A stretch of 56,202 bases of DNA from Parcubacteria group bacterium (GCA_012798235.1 JAAZNP010000022.1:1-56202), one strand, 5' to 3'. Shown: positions 15,005-24,684, counted from the stretch's first letter. The notes: generated by a model not told the origin, from the letters alone. Program-made: numbers and translations.

Positions 15005-15033
15005 ATTATAACAATAAAATACGATTTTTACAA
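15005..15033 (-). promoter_or_regulatory. promoter of the structured RNA/rpmB unit
   Basis: Minus strand: TTGTAA (15028-15033), an exact 17-base spacer and consensus TATAAT (15005-15010). The -35 box lies directly after the ndk stop. Confidence 0.75.
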
Positions 15034-15034
15034 A

Positions 15035-15637
15035 TTACTCTAAAATTCCATCTAAATTCACATCGTAAAGAATTGATTCTCCTACTAAACGGTAGTTAAT
15101 TAATTCTTCGGGCTTAAACCATAAATTAATTTCTTTTTCAGCGTCAATAATTGATGATGAGGCATGAATTAAATTTCTCACCGAACGACGATCAACATCG
15201 GCAATTTCATAAGAATCAATGGTTAAATCGCCGCGAATAGTTCCGACGTCAGAAGTTAAAGGTTCCGTCGCCCCAGTAATTTTGCGAATAACACCAACCG
15301 CATTCATACCTTGCCAAACCATGGCAATTACCGGTCCCGAGGTTAAATATTTTTTTAATTTTTCTAAAATTAATTCGCCCATTTTTTCGGGTTCTGATGA
15401 AGGCGGTGTTAAACCTTTGGCCAGATAAGCATCAATTGATTTTTGTCCACTTTTTATTTTCCAATCAGGGTCAACTAAATAATGATGCTCGACCAATTCT
15501 TCGGTTGGCAATACTAATTTTAAACCAATTAATTTTAAACCGGTTCGCTCATAACGATGAATAATTTCACCAATCAAACCTCTTTGAATACCATCGGGTT
15601 TAATTAAAACCAGGGTTTTTTCTTTTTTAAAATCCAT
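15035..15637 (-). CDS. ndk: nucleoside diphosphate kinase with insertions
   Basis: A 200-residue enzyme that transfers phosphate between NTPs and NDPs through a histidine. Core motifs: TLVLIKPDGIQRGLIGEII at the start, TSGPVIAMVWQG, GATEP, GTIRGDL, and the active-site NLIHASSS. Most NDKs have about 140-150 residues. Here there is an insertion of roughly 25-30 residues before KKYLTSGP, a short one after GDLTIDS, and a C-terminal extension of about 25 residues. The catalytic residues are kept, so it should be active. Confidence 0.93.
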   Translation of the reverse strand: MDFKKEKTLVLIKPDGIQRGLIGEIIHRYERTGLKLIGLKLVLPTEELVEHHYLVDPDWKIKSGQKSIDAYLAKGLTPPSSEPEKMGELILEKLKKYLTSGPVIAMVWQGMNAVGVIRKITGATEPLTSDVGTIRGDLTIDSYEIADVDRRSVRNLIHASSSIIDAEKEINLWFKPEELINYRLVGESILYDVNLDGILE

Positions 15638-15657
15638 ATCTAAAAAATTTTTAATTT

Positions 15658-17064
15658 TTAAAATGTTTTCAAATGAAGTTCTTTTAATTGCTTCTCATCA
15701 ATTTCTGAAGGGGCGTTCATCATTAAATCGCGACCATCACCAGTTTTGGGAAAAGCAATAACTTCCCGAATCGAAGGTTCGTTTTCTAAAAGCATTAAAA
15801 TACGGTCGAGGCCTAAAGCAATACCACCATGAGGCGGCACGCCGTAACTAAAGGCTTCGAGTAAATGGCCGAATTTTTGTTTTATGGCCTCTTTACTGTG
15901 ACCCATAATCTCAAAAATTGCTTCTAATAATTCTGGCTCGTGAATTCTTAAGGAACCGCCGCCAATTTCATAGCCATTTAAAACAAAATCATATTGCTGA
16001 GCTAAGGGTTTAGAGGGATCTTGCTTCAAGCGGCTAATTAATTGTGCTATTGTTTCCCCTTCTTCAAACTGCGGCCGTGTAAAGGGATGATGAACAGCAT
16101 CAAAACGTTTTTCTTCTTCTTTCCATTCAAATAAAGGAAAATCAACGATAAAAGCAAAAGCTAATTCTTGCGGGTCATTTTTATTTTTTCTTAGATCGGG
16201 CTTATCAGTGTGATATTTTTCCATTACTTCTTGATAACTTAAACGCGGGAAAGGGAAAACCGAAATTCTTTTATCCGGGTATAATTTTTCAATTAATTGT
16301 TTAAACAGATCCTCGATTAGCGACAAAATATCTTCTTGCTGCGGAAAATCCATTTCCAAATCTAATTGAGTAAATTCTGGCTGACGGTCGCCACGGGTAT
16401 CTTCATCACGAAAACAACGAGCTATTTGAAAATATCTCTCTACCCCCGCTACCATTAATAATTGTTTATACTGTTGCGGGCTTTGTGGCAAAGCATAAAA
16501 TTTACCCGGAGATAAACGAGCAGGTACTACATAATCTCTGGCTCCTTCGGGAGTAGATTTAGTTAAATTCGGAGTTTCGATTTCTATAAAATCTTTATTA
16601 GTCAAATAATCACGAATAAATTTAATAAAATGATGGCGATGAATTAAATTTTTCTTCATGCGGCTGCGTCTTAAATCCAAATAGCGATATTGCAAACGCA
16701 AATCTTCACTAATTTCTTTACCATCAGTAGATAAATCAAAAGGAGGAGTTTGTGCTTCGGCTAAAACTTTTAAAGAAGCAACCTCCAATTCAATGGTGCC
16801 GGTGGCTAATTTGGGATTCTCCATTCCCGCGGGCCGATTCGAAATCTTGCCGGTGACTTCAATTACCCACTCGGAACGTAAACGATTGGCTAATTCATAT
16901 ATCTCTGGTTTATCGGGAGAAAAAACTAATTGTATTAATCCTGTCTTGTCTCGCAAATCAATAAAAATAATTTTCCCATTGTCGCGCCGAGAATCAACCC
17001 AACCTTTTAATGTAATTTCTTGATTAAGGAAAGTTAAAGTATCTTTAATCCAAAGACGAGGCAT
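15658..17064 (-). CDS. aspS: aspartyl-tRNA synthetase lacking the GAD domain
   Basis: A 468-residue class II synthetase. The N-terminal OB anticodon domain is followed by bacterial-type catalytic motifs: FIEIETPNLTKSTPEGARDY, CFRDEDTRGDRQPEFTQLDLEM, FDAVHHPFT and the final GIALGLDRI, ending GRDLMMNAPSEI. Bacterial AspRS is usually near 590 residues because a GAD domain is inserted in the catalytic core. Here the chain goes almost directly from KPDLRK to FAFIVDFPLFEW, so that domain is absent. Whether it is specific for tRNA-Asp or also charges tRNA-Asn cannot be told. Confidence 0.93.
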   Translation of the reverse strand: MPRLWIKDTLTFLNQEITLKGWVDSRRDNGKIIFIDLRDKTGLIQLVFSPDKPEIYELANRLRSEWVIEVTGKISNRPAGMENPKLATGTIELEVASLKVLAEAQTPPFDLSTDGKEISEDLRLQYRYLDLRRSRMKKNLIHRHHFIKFIRDYLTNKDFIEIETPNLTKSTPEGARDYVVPARLSPGKFYALPQSPQQYKQLLMVAGVERYFQIARCFRDEDTRGDRQPEFTQLDLEMDFPQQEDILSLIEDLFKQLIEKLYPDKRISVFPFPRLSYQEVMEKYHTDKPDLRKNKNDPQELAFAFIVDFPLFEWKEEEKRFDAVHHPFTRPQFEEGETIAQLISRLKQDPSKPLAQQYDFVLNGYEIGGGSLRIHEPELLEAIFEIMGHSKEAIKQKFGHLLEAFSYGVPPHGGIALGLDRILMLLENEPSIREVIAFPKTGDGRDLMMNAPSEIDEKQLKELHLKTF

Positions 17065-17129
17065 AGATATAAATAAATTTAAAATTCAAAAGTCAAAATA
17101 GATAGTAATATTGTACTATAAAAATAAGA

Positions 17130-18014
17130 CTAAGGCAAATTAGAGGTGAAATTGTCTGTTTTCATCTTTAAAGCATTATTTTCCAGCAAAAATTGAATAG
17201 TGCCATTAATATCGGTTCTCAAAACCTGAGCACTGATATTTTTTAATCTTGTTAAAATATCAGGGTGAGGTTGACCATAGCTATTCTCCCCCACTTCAAT
17301 AATGCTTATTTGGGGATGAAAAACATTTAAAAAATTTTCAGAAGAAGCAGTATTCGAACCATGATGAGCCACTTTCAAGATTCGAAAAGAAGATGTTAAG
17401 TTCTTTAACCACGGCAGTAATTGTTTTTCTTGGCTGATGCTAATATCGCCAGGAAACAAAAATTGATTATTACCCAAAAATAAAGCAGCCACTAAACAAG
17501 ATTGATTAGGGCTATTATTAAAAAATAACTCGGGAGGCGGATAAACAATAAATAATTTATCTTGCTCATTATTATTAAAATTATTAACCCTGACATTAGC
17601 CATTCCCTTAATAAGAAGAATGTTTCTTTTTTGTAATTCTTGTATTAATTTTTGAAAAGTGGAAGCGGGATAAGTATAATTATTCAACATAACAGCCCTG
17701 ATCTTATATTTATCCAATAAATAAAACAAACCATTAAAATGGTCCTTATTAGGGTGCGAAAGAATAACTAAATCAATTGTTTTATCGTAAAAAGGCAATA
17801 TTTTCCCTAACTCAAATAAAACTTGGGCATTGGGGCCAGTATCAATTAAAATATTACCGGCTAAAGTCTGGATTAATTCTGCATCACCTTGGCCCACATT
17901 TAAAAAACTAACTTGATTTTTAATATGCAACGCCTTAGAAATAATTCCCCAAGTAAAACAATTGGTCAAAATTAAAATTATAAATATTAAAAATAATAGT
18001 TTCTCAGTTTTCAT
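17130..18014 (-). CDS. ComEC-type metallo-beta-lactamase domain protein
   Basis: A 294-residue protein with an N-terminal hydrophobic segment (about 5-26) and a metallo-beta-lactamase fold: FLNVGQGDAELIQT, LSHPNKDHFNGL (metal ligands), FPGDIS and LKVAHHGSNTA. It matches the C-terminal domain of ComEC, the channel for DNA uptake, where it probably degrades or handles the non-transported strand. It overlaps the competence-domain gene by 11 bases, so the two parts of ComEC are separate chains here. Confidence 0.88.
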   Translation of the reverse strand: MKTEKLLFLIFIILILTNCFTWGIISKALHIKNQVSFLNVGQGDAELIQTLAGNILIDTGPNAQVLFELGKILPFYDKTIDLVILSHPNKDHFNGLFYLLDKYKIRAVMLNNYTYPASTFQKLIQELQKRNILLIKGMANVRVNNFNNNEQDKLFIVYPPPELFFNNSPNQSCLVAALFLGNNQFLFPGDISISQEKQLLPWLKNLTSSFRILKVAHHGSNTASSENFLNVFHPQISIIEVGENSYGQPHPDILTRLKNISAQVLRTDINGTIQFLLENNALKMKTDNFTSNLP

Positions 18015-19047
18015 ATTTTTTATAATGATAGTAAATAAAATACATTAATAAAGAATAATAAATAACAACGCAAAGCCATGAAAATTGAGGAATAAAAATT
18101 TCTACTCGTGGCCAGCGAGATAAAATAACAATCACTTTGAGAACATAAGTTAAAACTAAATTTAAACAAAAACCTAAAAAAAATGAAATAGGGAAAATAA
18201 ATCCCGAAAAAACTACTAAAAAACACAAAATCATAATATAAGGTATTATTGGCACAACCAAAATATTACTTAAAGGCGTTATCCAGGAAAGCATTTGCGT
18301 TTTATATATTATCCAAGGTAAAACAAAAATCAAAGCAGAAAGGCTTAAGAAAAATGATTCTTGCCAAACATTTAAAGCGCGTTTCTTTTTGAATAAAGGG
18401 AAAATATAGATAATGCCCAAAGTCGCCAAAACCGATAATTGAAAACCTAAATCGTTCTTAATAATTTGAGGATTGATCGCTGCCATAATTAAAATAGCGA
18501 AAATTAGGGCATAAGAAGACCGGTATTGACGATGGAACAATTGGCTCAATAAAAGAAGAAAAGCCATAATACTGGCGCGAATGATGGAGCTCGAAAAATC
18601 AGCCATCACAACAAAACCAAAAATAAAACAACAGCTGATAAAAAAATTTAAAAACCCACTAATTAAACAAGCATTTAAAATAGTAGTAATAATTTGGGAA
18701 ACAATGGTTAAATGCAACCCAGAAACAGCTACTAAATGGGATAAGCCAACCCGACGAATTTTGTCTTTTAAATCTCGAGGCAAATTGTCTTTGCCACCAA
18801 ACAACAAACTTTTGATTAAACTTAATTGCGGCTCGGGTAAAACACGGCCTAAAGCAAAATTTATTTTTTGCTTTAACCAAAGGAAAAAATTAATAAAATA
18901 TTTTGGAAAAAATGAAGCGTATAGTTGATTATTAGAAACAATGATCTTAGAAGAAGTATAATGCAACCTCATGATAATTACGAGCAACAAAAAAACCACC
19001 CCACCAAAGCGGAGGATTTTTAAGATGCGTATTTTATCTAAGCCCAC
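18004..19047 (-). CDS. comEC: ComEC competence (membrane channel) domain protein
   Basis: A 347-residue membrane protein with about eight to ten hydrophobic helices. The family signature LSHLVAVSGLHLTI lies near residue 105, followed by SSIIRASIMA and NDLGFQLSVLATLGII. It would form the inner membrane channel for single-stranded DNA during transformation. The usual N-terminal OB-like domain is much reduced, and the metallo-beta-lactamase domain is on the next gene. No pilus genes are in the window. Confidence 0.88.
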   Translation of the reverse strand: MGLDKIRILKILRFGGVVFLLLVIIMRLHYTSSKIIVSNNQLYASFFPKYFINFFLWLKQKINFALGRVLPEPQLSLIKSLLFGGKDNLPRDLKDKIRRVGLSHLVAVSGLHLTIVSQIITTILNACLISGFLNFFISCCFIFGFVVMADFSSSIIRASIMAFLLLLSQLFHRQYRSSYALIFAILIMAAINPQIIKNDLGFQLSVLATLGIIYIFPLFKKKRALNVWQESFFLSLSALIFVLPWIIYKTQMLSWITPLSNILVVPIIPYIMILCFLVVFSGFIFPISFFLGFCLNLVLTYVLKVIVILSRWPRVEIFIPQFSWLCVVIYYSLLMYFIYYHYKKYEN

Positions 19048-19729
19048 ACTCTTTAAAGAATGGTTTTATTTGAGTAATAATTTGTTTTAATTTTTCTTCT
19101 GGAAGACCGGAAAGAGTGGCAAATCTTGGATCCAAAGTTTTAATTCCTTTAAAAGTTTGGAGAAAATAAGCCCGAGCTGGTTTGATCAAATCCACGATTG
19201 ACCAAATATCTTCTTCGGTAACAATTTCCGGAGCTACAGTCGTGCGAAATTCATAATCAAAGCCACTATTTTTAATTAAAGAGATGGATTCTTGAATATT
19301 TTCTTTAGGTACTTGATTCAAAGTAACTAAATGATACTTCTCTAAGGAAGTTTTGATATCCATAGCTAAATAATCCACTAACTTCTTTTCTATGATTTCT
19401 TTCAAAACTTTTGGCTGAGAACCATTACTGTCCAGTTTAATAAAATAGTCTAAAGACTTCACTTTTTCCAAAAATGAAATTAAATCAGAGTGTAAAGTTG
19501 GTTCGCCGCCAGTAATACATAATCCTTCTAATAAACCTTTTCTTTTGGTTAAAAAATTTATCACCTCTTCTTCGGAAATTTGAGGGTGTTTTTGAATAAG
19601 TTCCGGTAAAACTAATTCTGGATTATGACAATAAGGACAATAAAAGTTACAACCTACAGTAAAAACAGTCGCCGCCACTTTGCCGGGATAATCTACTAAG
19701 GTTGTTTTTTGCAGACCACCAAAAATCAT
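19034..19729 (-). CDS. nrdG: anaerobic ribonucleotide reductase activating protein (radical SAM)
   Basis: A 231-residue enzyme that uses SAM and a 4Fe-4S cluster to form the glycyl radical on NrdD. The cluster motif is CNFYCPYC near residue 28, followed by GLCITGGEPTL. ATG 19729 gives the standard start (MIFGGLQKTTLVDYPGK); the longer frame would overlap nrdD. It begins one base after the nrdD stop. The sequence is of the PflA-like NrdG subtype with a full TIM-barrel length. Confidence 0.9.
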   Translation of the reverse strand: MIFGGLQKTTLVDYPGKVAATVFTVGCNFYCPYCHNPELVLPELIQKHPQISEEEVINFLTKRKGLLEGLCITGGEPTLHSDLISFLEKVKSLDYFIKLDSNGSQPKVLKEIIEKKLVDYLAMDIKTSLEKYHLVTLNQVPKENIQESISLIKNSGFDYEFRTTVAPEIVTEEDIWSIVDLIKPARAYFLQTFKGIKTLDPRFATLSGLPEEKLKQIITQIKPFFKECGLR

Positions 19730-19730
19730 T

Positions 19731-21836
19731 TTAAACTTTAAAAGTTTTTCTTTGGCGGAATTCCTCTTGCTTACCAAAATGCCATTGTTGCACTGGACGG
19801 AGATAACCAACAACTCGTGAATAAACTTCACATGGTTGTTCAATGGTACATTTGGGGCAAGTGAAATGTTCCCCCGAAATATAACCATGAACAGGGCAGA
19901 TAGAAAAAGTTGGTGTTAAAGTAAAGTAAGGCAATCTGAATTTTTCAAAAACTATTTTAATTAAATTCTTTACAGACTTTTGGTCAGAAATTGCCTCACC
20001 TAAAAAAGCATGGAAAACAGTGCCACCAGTATATTTTATTTGAAGCGGATCTTGTAATTTCAAAGCCTCAAATATATCGTCAGTATAATTAACTGGTAAT
20101 TGCGTGGAATTAGTATAATATGGTTCTTTTTCACCAGCAGTAATAATATCGGGATATTTCTTTTTGTCCTTGAGTGCTAAACGGTAAGATGTGCCTTCTG
20201 CCGGAGTAGCTTCTAAATTATATAAATTACCTGTTTCTTCTTGATAAACTACCATTTTTTCTCTCATAAAATCTAATACTTCTTGGGTAAAATCTAATCC
20301 TTTTTTATCGGCAATACTAACTCCTAAAAAATTAAGCAAAGCTTCATTCATTCCAATTAAACCAATAGTAGAAAAATGATTACCCCAATAGGCGCCGCGC
20401 ATTTTTTTGACAGCCTGAAGATAATATTTCGAATAAGGATACAACCCTTTTTCGGTCCAATCCTCTAAAACCTTTCTTTTTATTTCTAAACTAGTTTTAG
20501 CCAAATCCATTAAACGTGTTAAATTTTCAAAAAATTCTTTTTTTGTTTTGGAAATATAACCAATGCGAGGCAAATTAATAGTAACAACTCCAATGGAGCC
20601 AGTTAAAGGATTAGCACCAAATAACCCTCCACCTCTTTTATATAATTCACGATTGTCTAAACGCAAACGACAACACATCGAGCGTGCATCTTCGGGGTTC
20701 ATGTCGGAATTAATGAAATTGGAAAAATAAGGAATGCCATATTTGGCGGTCATTTTCCAAATACTATCTAAAGCCGGGTTATCCCAATCAAAATCTTTGG
20801 TGATATTAATGGTTGGAATAGGAAAAGTAAACACGCGACCAGTAGCATCACCTTCTGTATAAACCTCAGTTAACGCTTGATTAAAAACATCTATTTCTCT
20901 TTGGAAATCAGTATAAGTTTCTTTTTGGGGAGAACCTCCAATAATAACAGGATTATTTCTCAAATACTGAGGCACTTTTAAATCTAAAGTGATATTAGTA
21001 AAGGGTGTTTGGAAGCCAACTCGTGTTGGTACATTCATGTTAAATAAAAATTCTTGCAATGCCTGCTTTACTTCTAAATAATTTAAATTATCATAACGAA
21101 TAAAAGGCGCTAATAAAGTATCAAAATTAGATAAAGCTTGAGCGCCAGCGGATTCGCCTTGCAAAGTATAGAAAAAATTAACTATTTGACCTAAGGCAGC
21201 ACGAAAATGTTTCGGCGGCTTAGATTGAATTTTGCCAAAGACACCACCGAATCCCCTCATTAATAAATCTTCCAGATCCCAACCCATGCAATAAGCACCA
21301 ATAGTATCTAAATTATGAAGATGGAAATCACCTTCTTCGTTAGCTCGTCTCACTTCAGGAGGATAAATACGATTTAGCCAATATTTCTTTGCCACATAAG
21401 AAGCAATATAATGATTTAATCCCTGCAAAGAAAAAGCCATATTGCTATTTTCTTTAATCTGCCAATCTTGACCATTTAAATAATCATCTACTAAACTAAC
21501 GCCTTCCTCAGTAGCAATTTGGGCCTCGCGCATTTGACGCCTCTGTTCCCGATAAAGAATATAGGCTTTCGCGGTTTCAGTAAGATTTTCTAAAATTAAA
21601 ACCTCTTCAATAATATCTTGAATTTGTTCAACATTAACGGCCTCGCCTTTTTTGAAACGGCGATTCAATAAAGTAATAGTTTTTTTAGTAATTTCTTGGG
21701 AAACTTTTTTACCCCCTTCTCCAGTAGCTGTTAAAGCTTTGTAAATAGCTTCTTCGATTTTCTTTTTATCAAAAGGCACTATTTTACCATCTCTTTTAAC
21801 AACTTCAACAATATGATTAACTATTTTTTTAACCAT
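19731..21836 (-). CDS. nrdD: anaerobic ribonucleoside-triphosphate reductase (class III)
   Basis: A 701-residue enzyme that reduces NTPs to dNTPs without oxygen. An ATP-cone covers about residues 8-100. The core contains NLDTIGAYCMGWDL, FTNITLDL and MCCRLRLDN. The C-terminus has the zinc motif (CPVHGYISGEHFTCPKC) and the glycyl radical sequence RVVGYLRP. As the only reductase in the window it suggests an anaerobic life. It is followed by its activase NrdG. Confidence 0.95.
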   Translation of the reverse strand: MVKKIVNHIVEVVKRDGKIVPFDKKKIEEAIYKALTATGEGGKKVSQEITKKTITLLNRRFKKGEAVNVEQIQDIIEEVLILENLTETAKAYILYREQRRQMREAQIATEEGVSLVDDYLNGQDWQIKENSNMAFSLQGLNHYIASYVAKKYWLNRIYPPEVRRANEEGDFHLHNLDTIGAYCMGWDLEDLLMRGFGGVFGKIQSKPPKHFRAALGQIVNFFYTLQGESAGAQALSNFDTLLAPFIRYDNLNYLEVKQALQEFLFNMNVPTRVGFQTPFTNITLDLKVPQYLRNNPVIIGGSPQKETYTDFQREIDVFNQALTEVYTEGDATGRVFTFPIPTINITKDFDWDNPALDSIWKMTAKYGIPYFSNFINSDMNPEDARSMCCRLRLDNRELYKRGGGLFGANPLTGSIGVVTINLPRIGYISKTKKEFFENLTRLMDLAKTSLEIKRKVLEDWTEKGLYPYSKYYLQAVKKMRGAYWGNHFSTIGLIGMNEALLNFLGVSIADKKGLDFTQEVLDFMREKMVVYQEETGNLYNLEATPAEGTSYRLALKDKKKYPDIITAGEKEPYYTNSTQLPVNYTDDIFEALKLQDPLQIKYTGGTVFHAFLGEAISDQKSVKNLIKIVFEKFRLPYFTLTPTFSICPVHGYISGEHFTCPKCTIEQPCEVYSRVVGYLRPVQQWHFGKQEEFRQRKTFKV

Positions 21837-21865
21837 GATAATATTTTTAAAGATTAAAAATTAAT

Positions 21866-23032
21866 TTATTTTTTCTTTTTTCTCAAGAAAGTCGGAATCT
21901 CTAATTCTTTGTTCTCTTCAATTATTTTTTTAACATTTTCATCCTCTGATGACTCATTTTCGTCAGCAATAGGAATTTTGACTCCCAACGGTAAAGGATA
22001 ACCTACTTCTTTTATTTCTGTTTCAAAGCCGCCAGCAATAACAGTGACTTTAATTTCTCCTTTATTTAATTCCTTATCAAAACTAGTGCCAAAAATGACC
22101 TGGGAACTTTTACTAATAGATTCGGTGATCACGCGAGCAGCGTTATTAATTTCTACTAAAGACATATCTTTTCCTCCGCTGACATTAAATAAAACTTTCG
22201 TAGCGCCTTCAATAGAAATATCTAATAAAGGCGAGGAAACAGCTCTTTGGGCAGCTATTTTTGCCCGATCAGCGCCTTTAGCTTTACCTAATCCCAAAAG
22301 ACTGGAGCCAGCATTAGACATAATGGTCCTGATATTAGCAAAATCTAAATTAATAAGACCAGGGAAAGTAATGAGGTCAGAAATTCCTTTAACTCCTTCA
22401 CGTAAAACTTCATCAATGCGATAAAAAGCTTCTAAAATTGGTGTTTTTTCATCAATAATATTAAACACGCGGTCATTAGGAATCGTCACAATCGCATCGA
22501 CCTCAGCAAAAAGTTTTTGCCAAGCCTCATCAGCAATTTCTAATCTTTTTTCTCCTTCAAAAGAAAAAGGTTTAGTGACCACAGCAATAGTTAAAGCACC
22601 AGCTTGTCGTGCTAAATTGGCAATCACGGGGCTGGCGCCAGAACCAGTGCCCCCTCCTAAACCAGCAGCAATAAAAATCAAATCAGTATTTTGAACCACT
22701 TTAGCAATCTCATCCACAGCTTCTTCGGCTGCTTCTCTCCCCCTTAAAGGATCCATACCCGCACCCAAGCCGCGACAAGAATTTTTTCCAATCTGAATTT
22801 TAATATCAGCTTTGGAATGTTTTAATCCCTGCCAATCAGTATTAATCGAAACCAATTCAATTCCTTCAATTCTTTTATCAAATAGTCTGGAAACAACATT
22901 ACCTCCGGCGCCACCAACGCCAATAACTTTCAAACGAATTTTTTGAGCTGCATGAGGAGAAGATACCTCTGGTTTAATTTTTATGATTTGGGGATGATGT
23001 TTTTTGCGACGAGTATTTTTTTTATGAGGCAT
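21866..23032 (-). CDS. ftsZ: cell division GTPase FtsZ
   Basis: A 388-residue tubulin-like protein. It has a basic N-terminal tail (about 30 residues), then IGVGGAGGNVV, the tubulin signature GGGTGSGASP, and ITFPGLINLDFAD-like text (FPGLINLDFANIRTIM). The C-terminal IPTFLRKKKK is the conserved peptide that binds FtsA and other partners. It lies 11 bases after ftsA. Confidence 0.96.
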   Translation of the reverse strand: MPHKKNTRRKKHHPQIIKIKPEVSSPHAAQKIRLKVIGVGGAGGNVVSRLFDKRIEGIELVSINTDWQGLKHSKADIKIQIGKNSCRGLGAGMDPLRGREAAEEAVDEIAKVVQNTDLIFIAAGLGGGTGSGASPVIANLARQAGALTIAVVTKPFSFEGEKRLEIADEAWQKLFAEVDAIVTIPNDRVFNIIDEKTPILEAFYRIDEVLREGVKGISDLITFPGLINLDFANIRTIMSNAGSSLLGLGKAKGADRAKIAAQRAVSSPLLDISIEGATKVLFNVSGGKDMSLVEINNAARVITESISKSSQVIFGTSFDKELNKGEIKVTVIAGGFETEIKEVGYPLPLGVKIPIADENESSEDENVKKIIEENKELEIPTFLRKKKK

Positions 23033-23043
23033 AAAATTTTAAA

Positions 23044-24261
23044 TTAAAGTGAAAAATGGCGTTCCATAAAATTAGCCAACTTATTAAAAACACTTTCTCC
23101 TCTTAAATTAGTGTTTTCTAATTTTTCCTTAAAAGTAACGTCAATTAATCCCAAGACAGGAATAAAAGAAGGATCGTGCACTTCTTTATACCAGTCAATT
23201 TCCGGTTTGGCTATGCGAACAGGTAATTTAAATTTTTCTTTAGCCAATTCGGTAATAAAAGGCATTTGTGCCCCACCGCCAAATAAAACAATACCGCCCG
23301 GCAATTTGCCAAAACGATTTAATTCCTTAAGGCGGCTACCAACCATTTCAAAAATTTCACTTAAGCGAGCTTCTATAATTTCAGCAACGAAACGTTTGCT
23401 AATTTTATTGTCTTCTAAAGGCTCTTCAAAATATTGGTTTAGGTCAATTTGGGCTCCCTTAGGAACTTTTTTAGGTAAAGCAAAACCTTCGCTTATTTTA
23501 ATCTTCTCGGCAATATCAATCGAGGTAGTTAAACCAACAGCAATATCATTAGTAATATTATTCCCTCCAACACCGAAAACTTTTAAATCGATCAATTCAT
23601 TGTCTTCGTAAACACAAAGGCTAGTAGTGCCCGCACCCAGGTCTAAAGCAGCAGCTCCTAATTCTTTATCCTGGCGGCTTAAAGCTATTTCTGCTGCAGC
23701 ATAGGGCAAAATTACACGGCGGAAATTCAAACCCAATGACTCGCCTAAACGATTAATATTTCTAATAATAGGGCTAAAAGCATTAATTAATAAACATTCC
23801 ACTTCTAATCTTAAACCCTTTAAACCAATAGGATCTTTTACTTTAGTGATGCCATCAATAGTATAATTCTGCACAACTGTTTGGGCTAAAAATAAATTAG
23901 CCGGCAAAACACAAGCTTGCGCTGCTTTCAGCGCCCGGTCTTTATCATCTTCGGATATTTCTCCGTCAGCCCGACTAATAACTGAAACTCCTTTAGAAAT
24001 TCTGGTTTCTAAATGAGGTCCGTTAATACCAACAGTAGCTTGTTTAAAAATAAAATTTTTATTGGCGCCCTCCATTTCGTTAATCAAATTATCCAAATCC
24101 GCTATAACTAATTCTAAATTATCAATCATCCCTTGTTTAATCCCTTGTGATTTGCGCATTGCTGGAAAAACAATTTGCCAAGTATCAGGACCGGTAATTT
24201 GAGCTACCAAAACCTTTATCTTAGAACTTCCTAAATCTAATGCTAATATATAAGAGGACAT
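23044..24261 (-). CDS. ftsA: cell division protein FtsA
   Basis: A 405-residue actin-like ATPase that tethers FtsZ to the membrane. Motifs: ALDLGSSKIKVLVAQ (phosphate 1), AAALDLGAGTTSLCVY (phosphate 2) and GGIVLFGGGAQMP (adenosine). The C-terminal VFNKLANFMERHFSL is a likely amphipathic membrane helix. ATG 24261 is preferred; the three-codon longer frame would begin with TTG. Confidence 0.94.
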   Translation of the reverse strand: MSSYILALDLGSSKIKVLVAQITGPDTWQIVFPAMRKSQGIKQGMIDNLELVIADLDNLINEMEGANKNFIFKQATVGINGPHLETRISKGVSVISRADGEISEDDKDRALKAAQACVLPANLFLAQTVVQNYTIDGITKVKDPIGLKGLRLEVECLLINAFSPIIRNINRLGESLGLNFRRVILPYAAAEIALSRQDKELGAAALDLGAGTTSLCVYEDNELIDLKVFGVGGNNITNDIAVGLTTSIDIAEKIKISEGFALPKKVPKGAQIDLNQYFEEPLEDNKISKRFVAEIIEARLSEIFEMVGSRLKELNRFGKLPGGIVLFGGGAQMPFITELAKEKFKLPVRIAKPEIDWYKEVHDPSFIPVLGLIDVTFKEKLENTNLRGESVFNKLANFMERHFSL

Positions 24262-24280
24262 GTTAAACAAATTTTTAATT

Positions 24281-24682
24281 TTAAACTAAAGATTGTAAAA
24301 TTTTTGATTCGAGAAGTTCCATTTTCTTAGCATCTTTAAGCTTATCATGCGTATAGCCAAATAAATGCAAAACACCGTGAACTAATAATAATTTATAGAA
24401 GGCCTCAAGTGATATTTTTCTTTTCTTAGCCTGTTTAATAATTACTGATGGGCAAAGAAAAATGTCCCCCTCCTTAAATGTCAAAATAGTTGTCGACTTA
24501 TTTTTGTGGCGCCAATAATAATTAAGTGCCTTCATTTCTTTTTCAGGCAAGATAATTAAAGAAATGGCTGGATACTTTTTTTTAAAAATGCTAAAAATTC
24601 GTTGTATTGTTTCCTTGAAAAACTTGACGGGCATTTTCTGAGAAGACAAATTATAAATTAAAATTTCAGGATATTTAGTCAT
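24281..24682 (-). CDS. ybeY: endoribonuclease YbeY
   Basis: A 133-residue protein with the zinc-binding pattern HGVLHLFGYTH (three histidines). The middle MKALNYYWRHKNKSTTILTF resembles the family's LN..YR..D.PTDVLSF region in changed form. YbeY acts in 16S rRNA 3' maturation and ribosome quality control. It is followed by ftsA and preceded by rpsU. Confidence 0.88.
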   Translation of the reverse strand: MTKYPEILIYNLSSQKMPVKFFKETIQRIFSIFKKKYPAISLIILPEKEMKALNYYWRHKNKSTTILTFKEGDIFLCPSVIIKQAKKRKISLEAFYKLLLVHGVLHLFGYTHDKLKDAKKMELLESKILQSLV

Positions 24683-24684
24683 GC

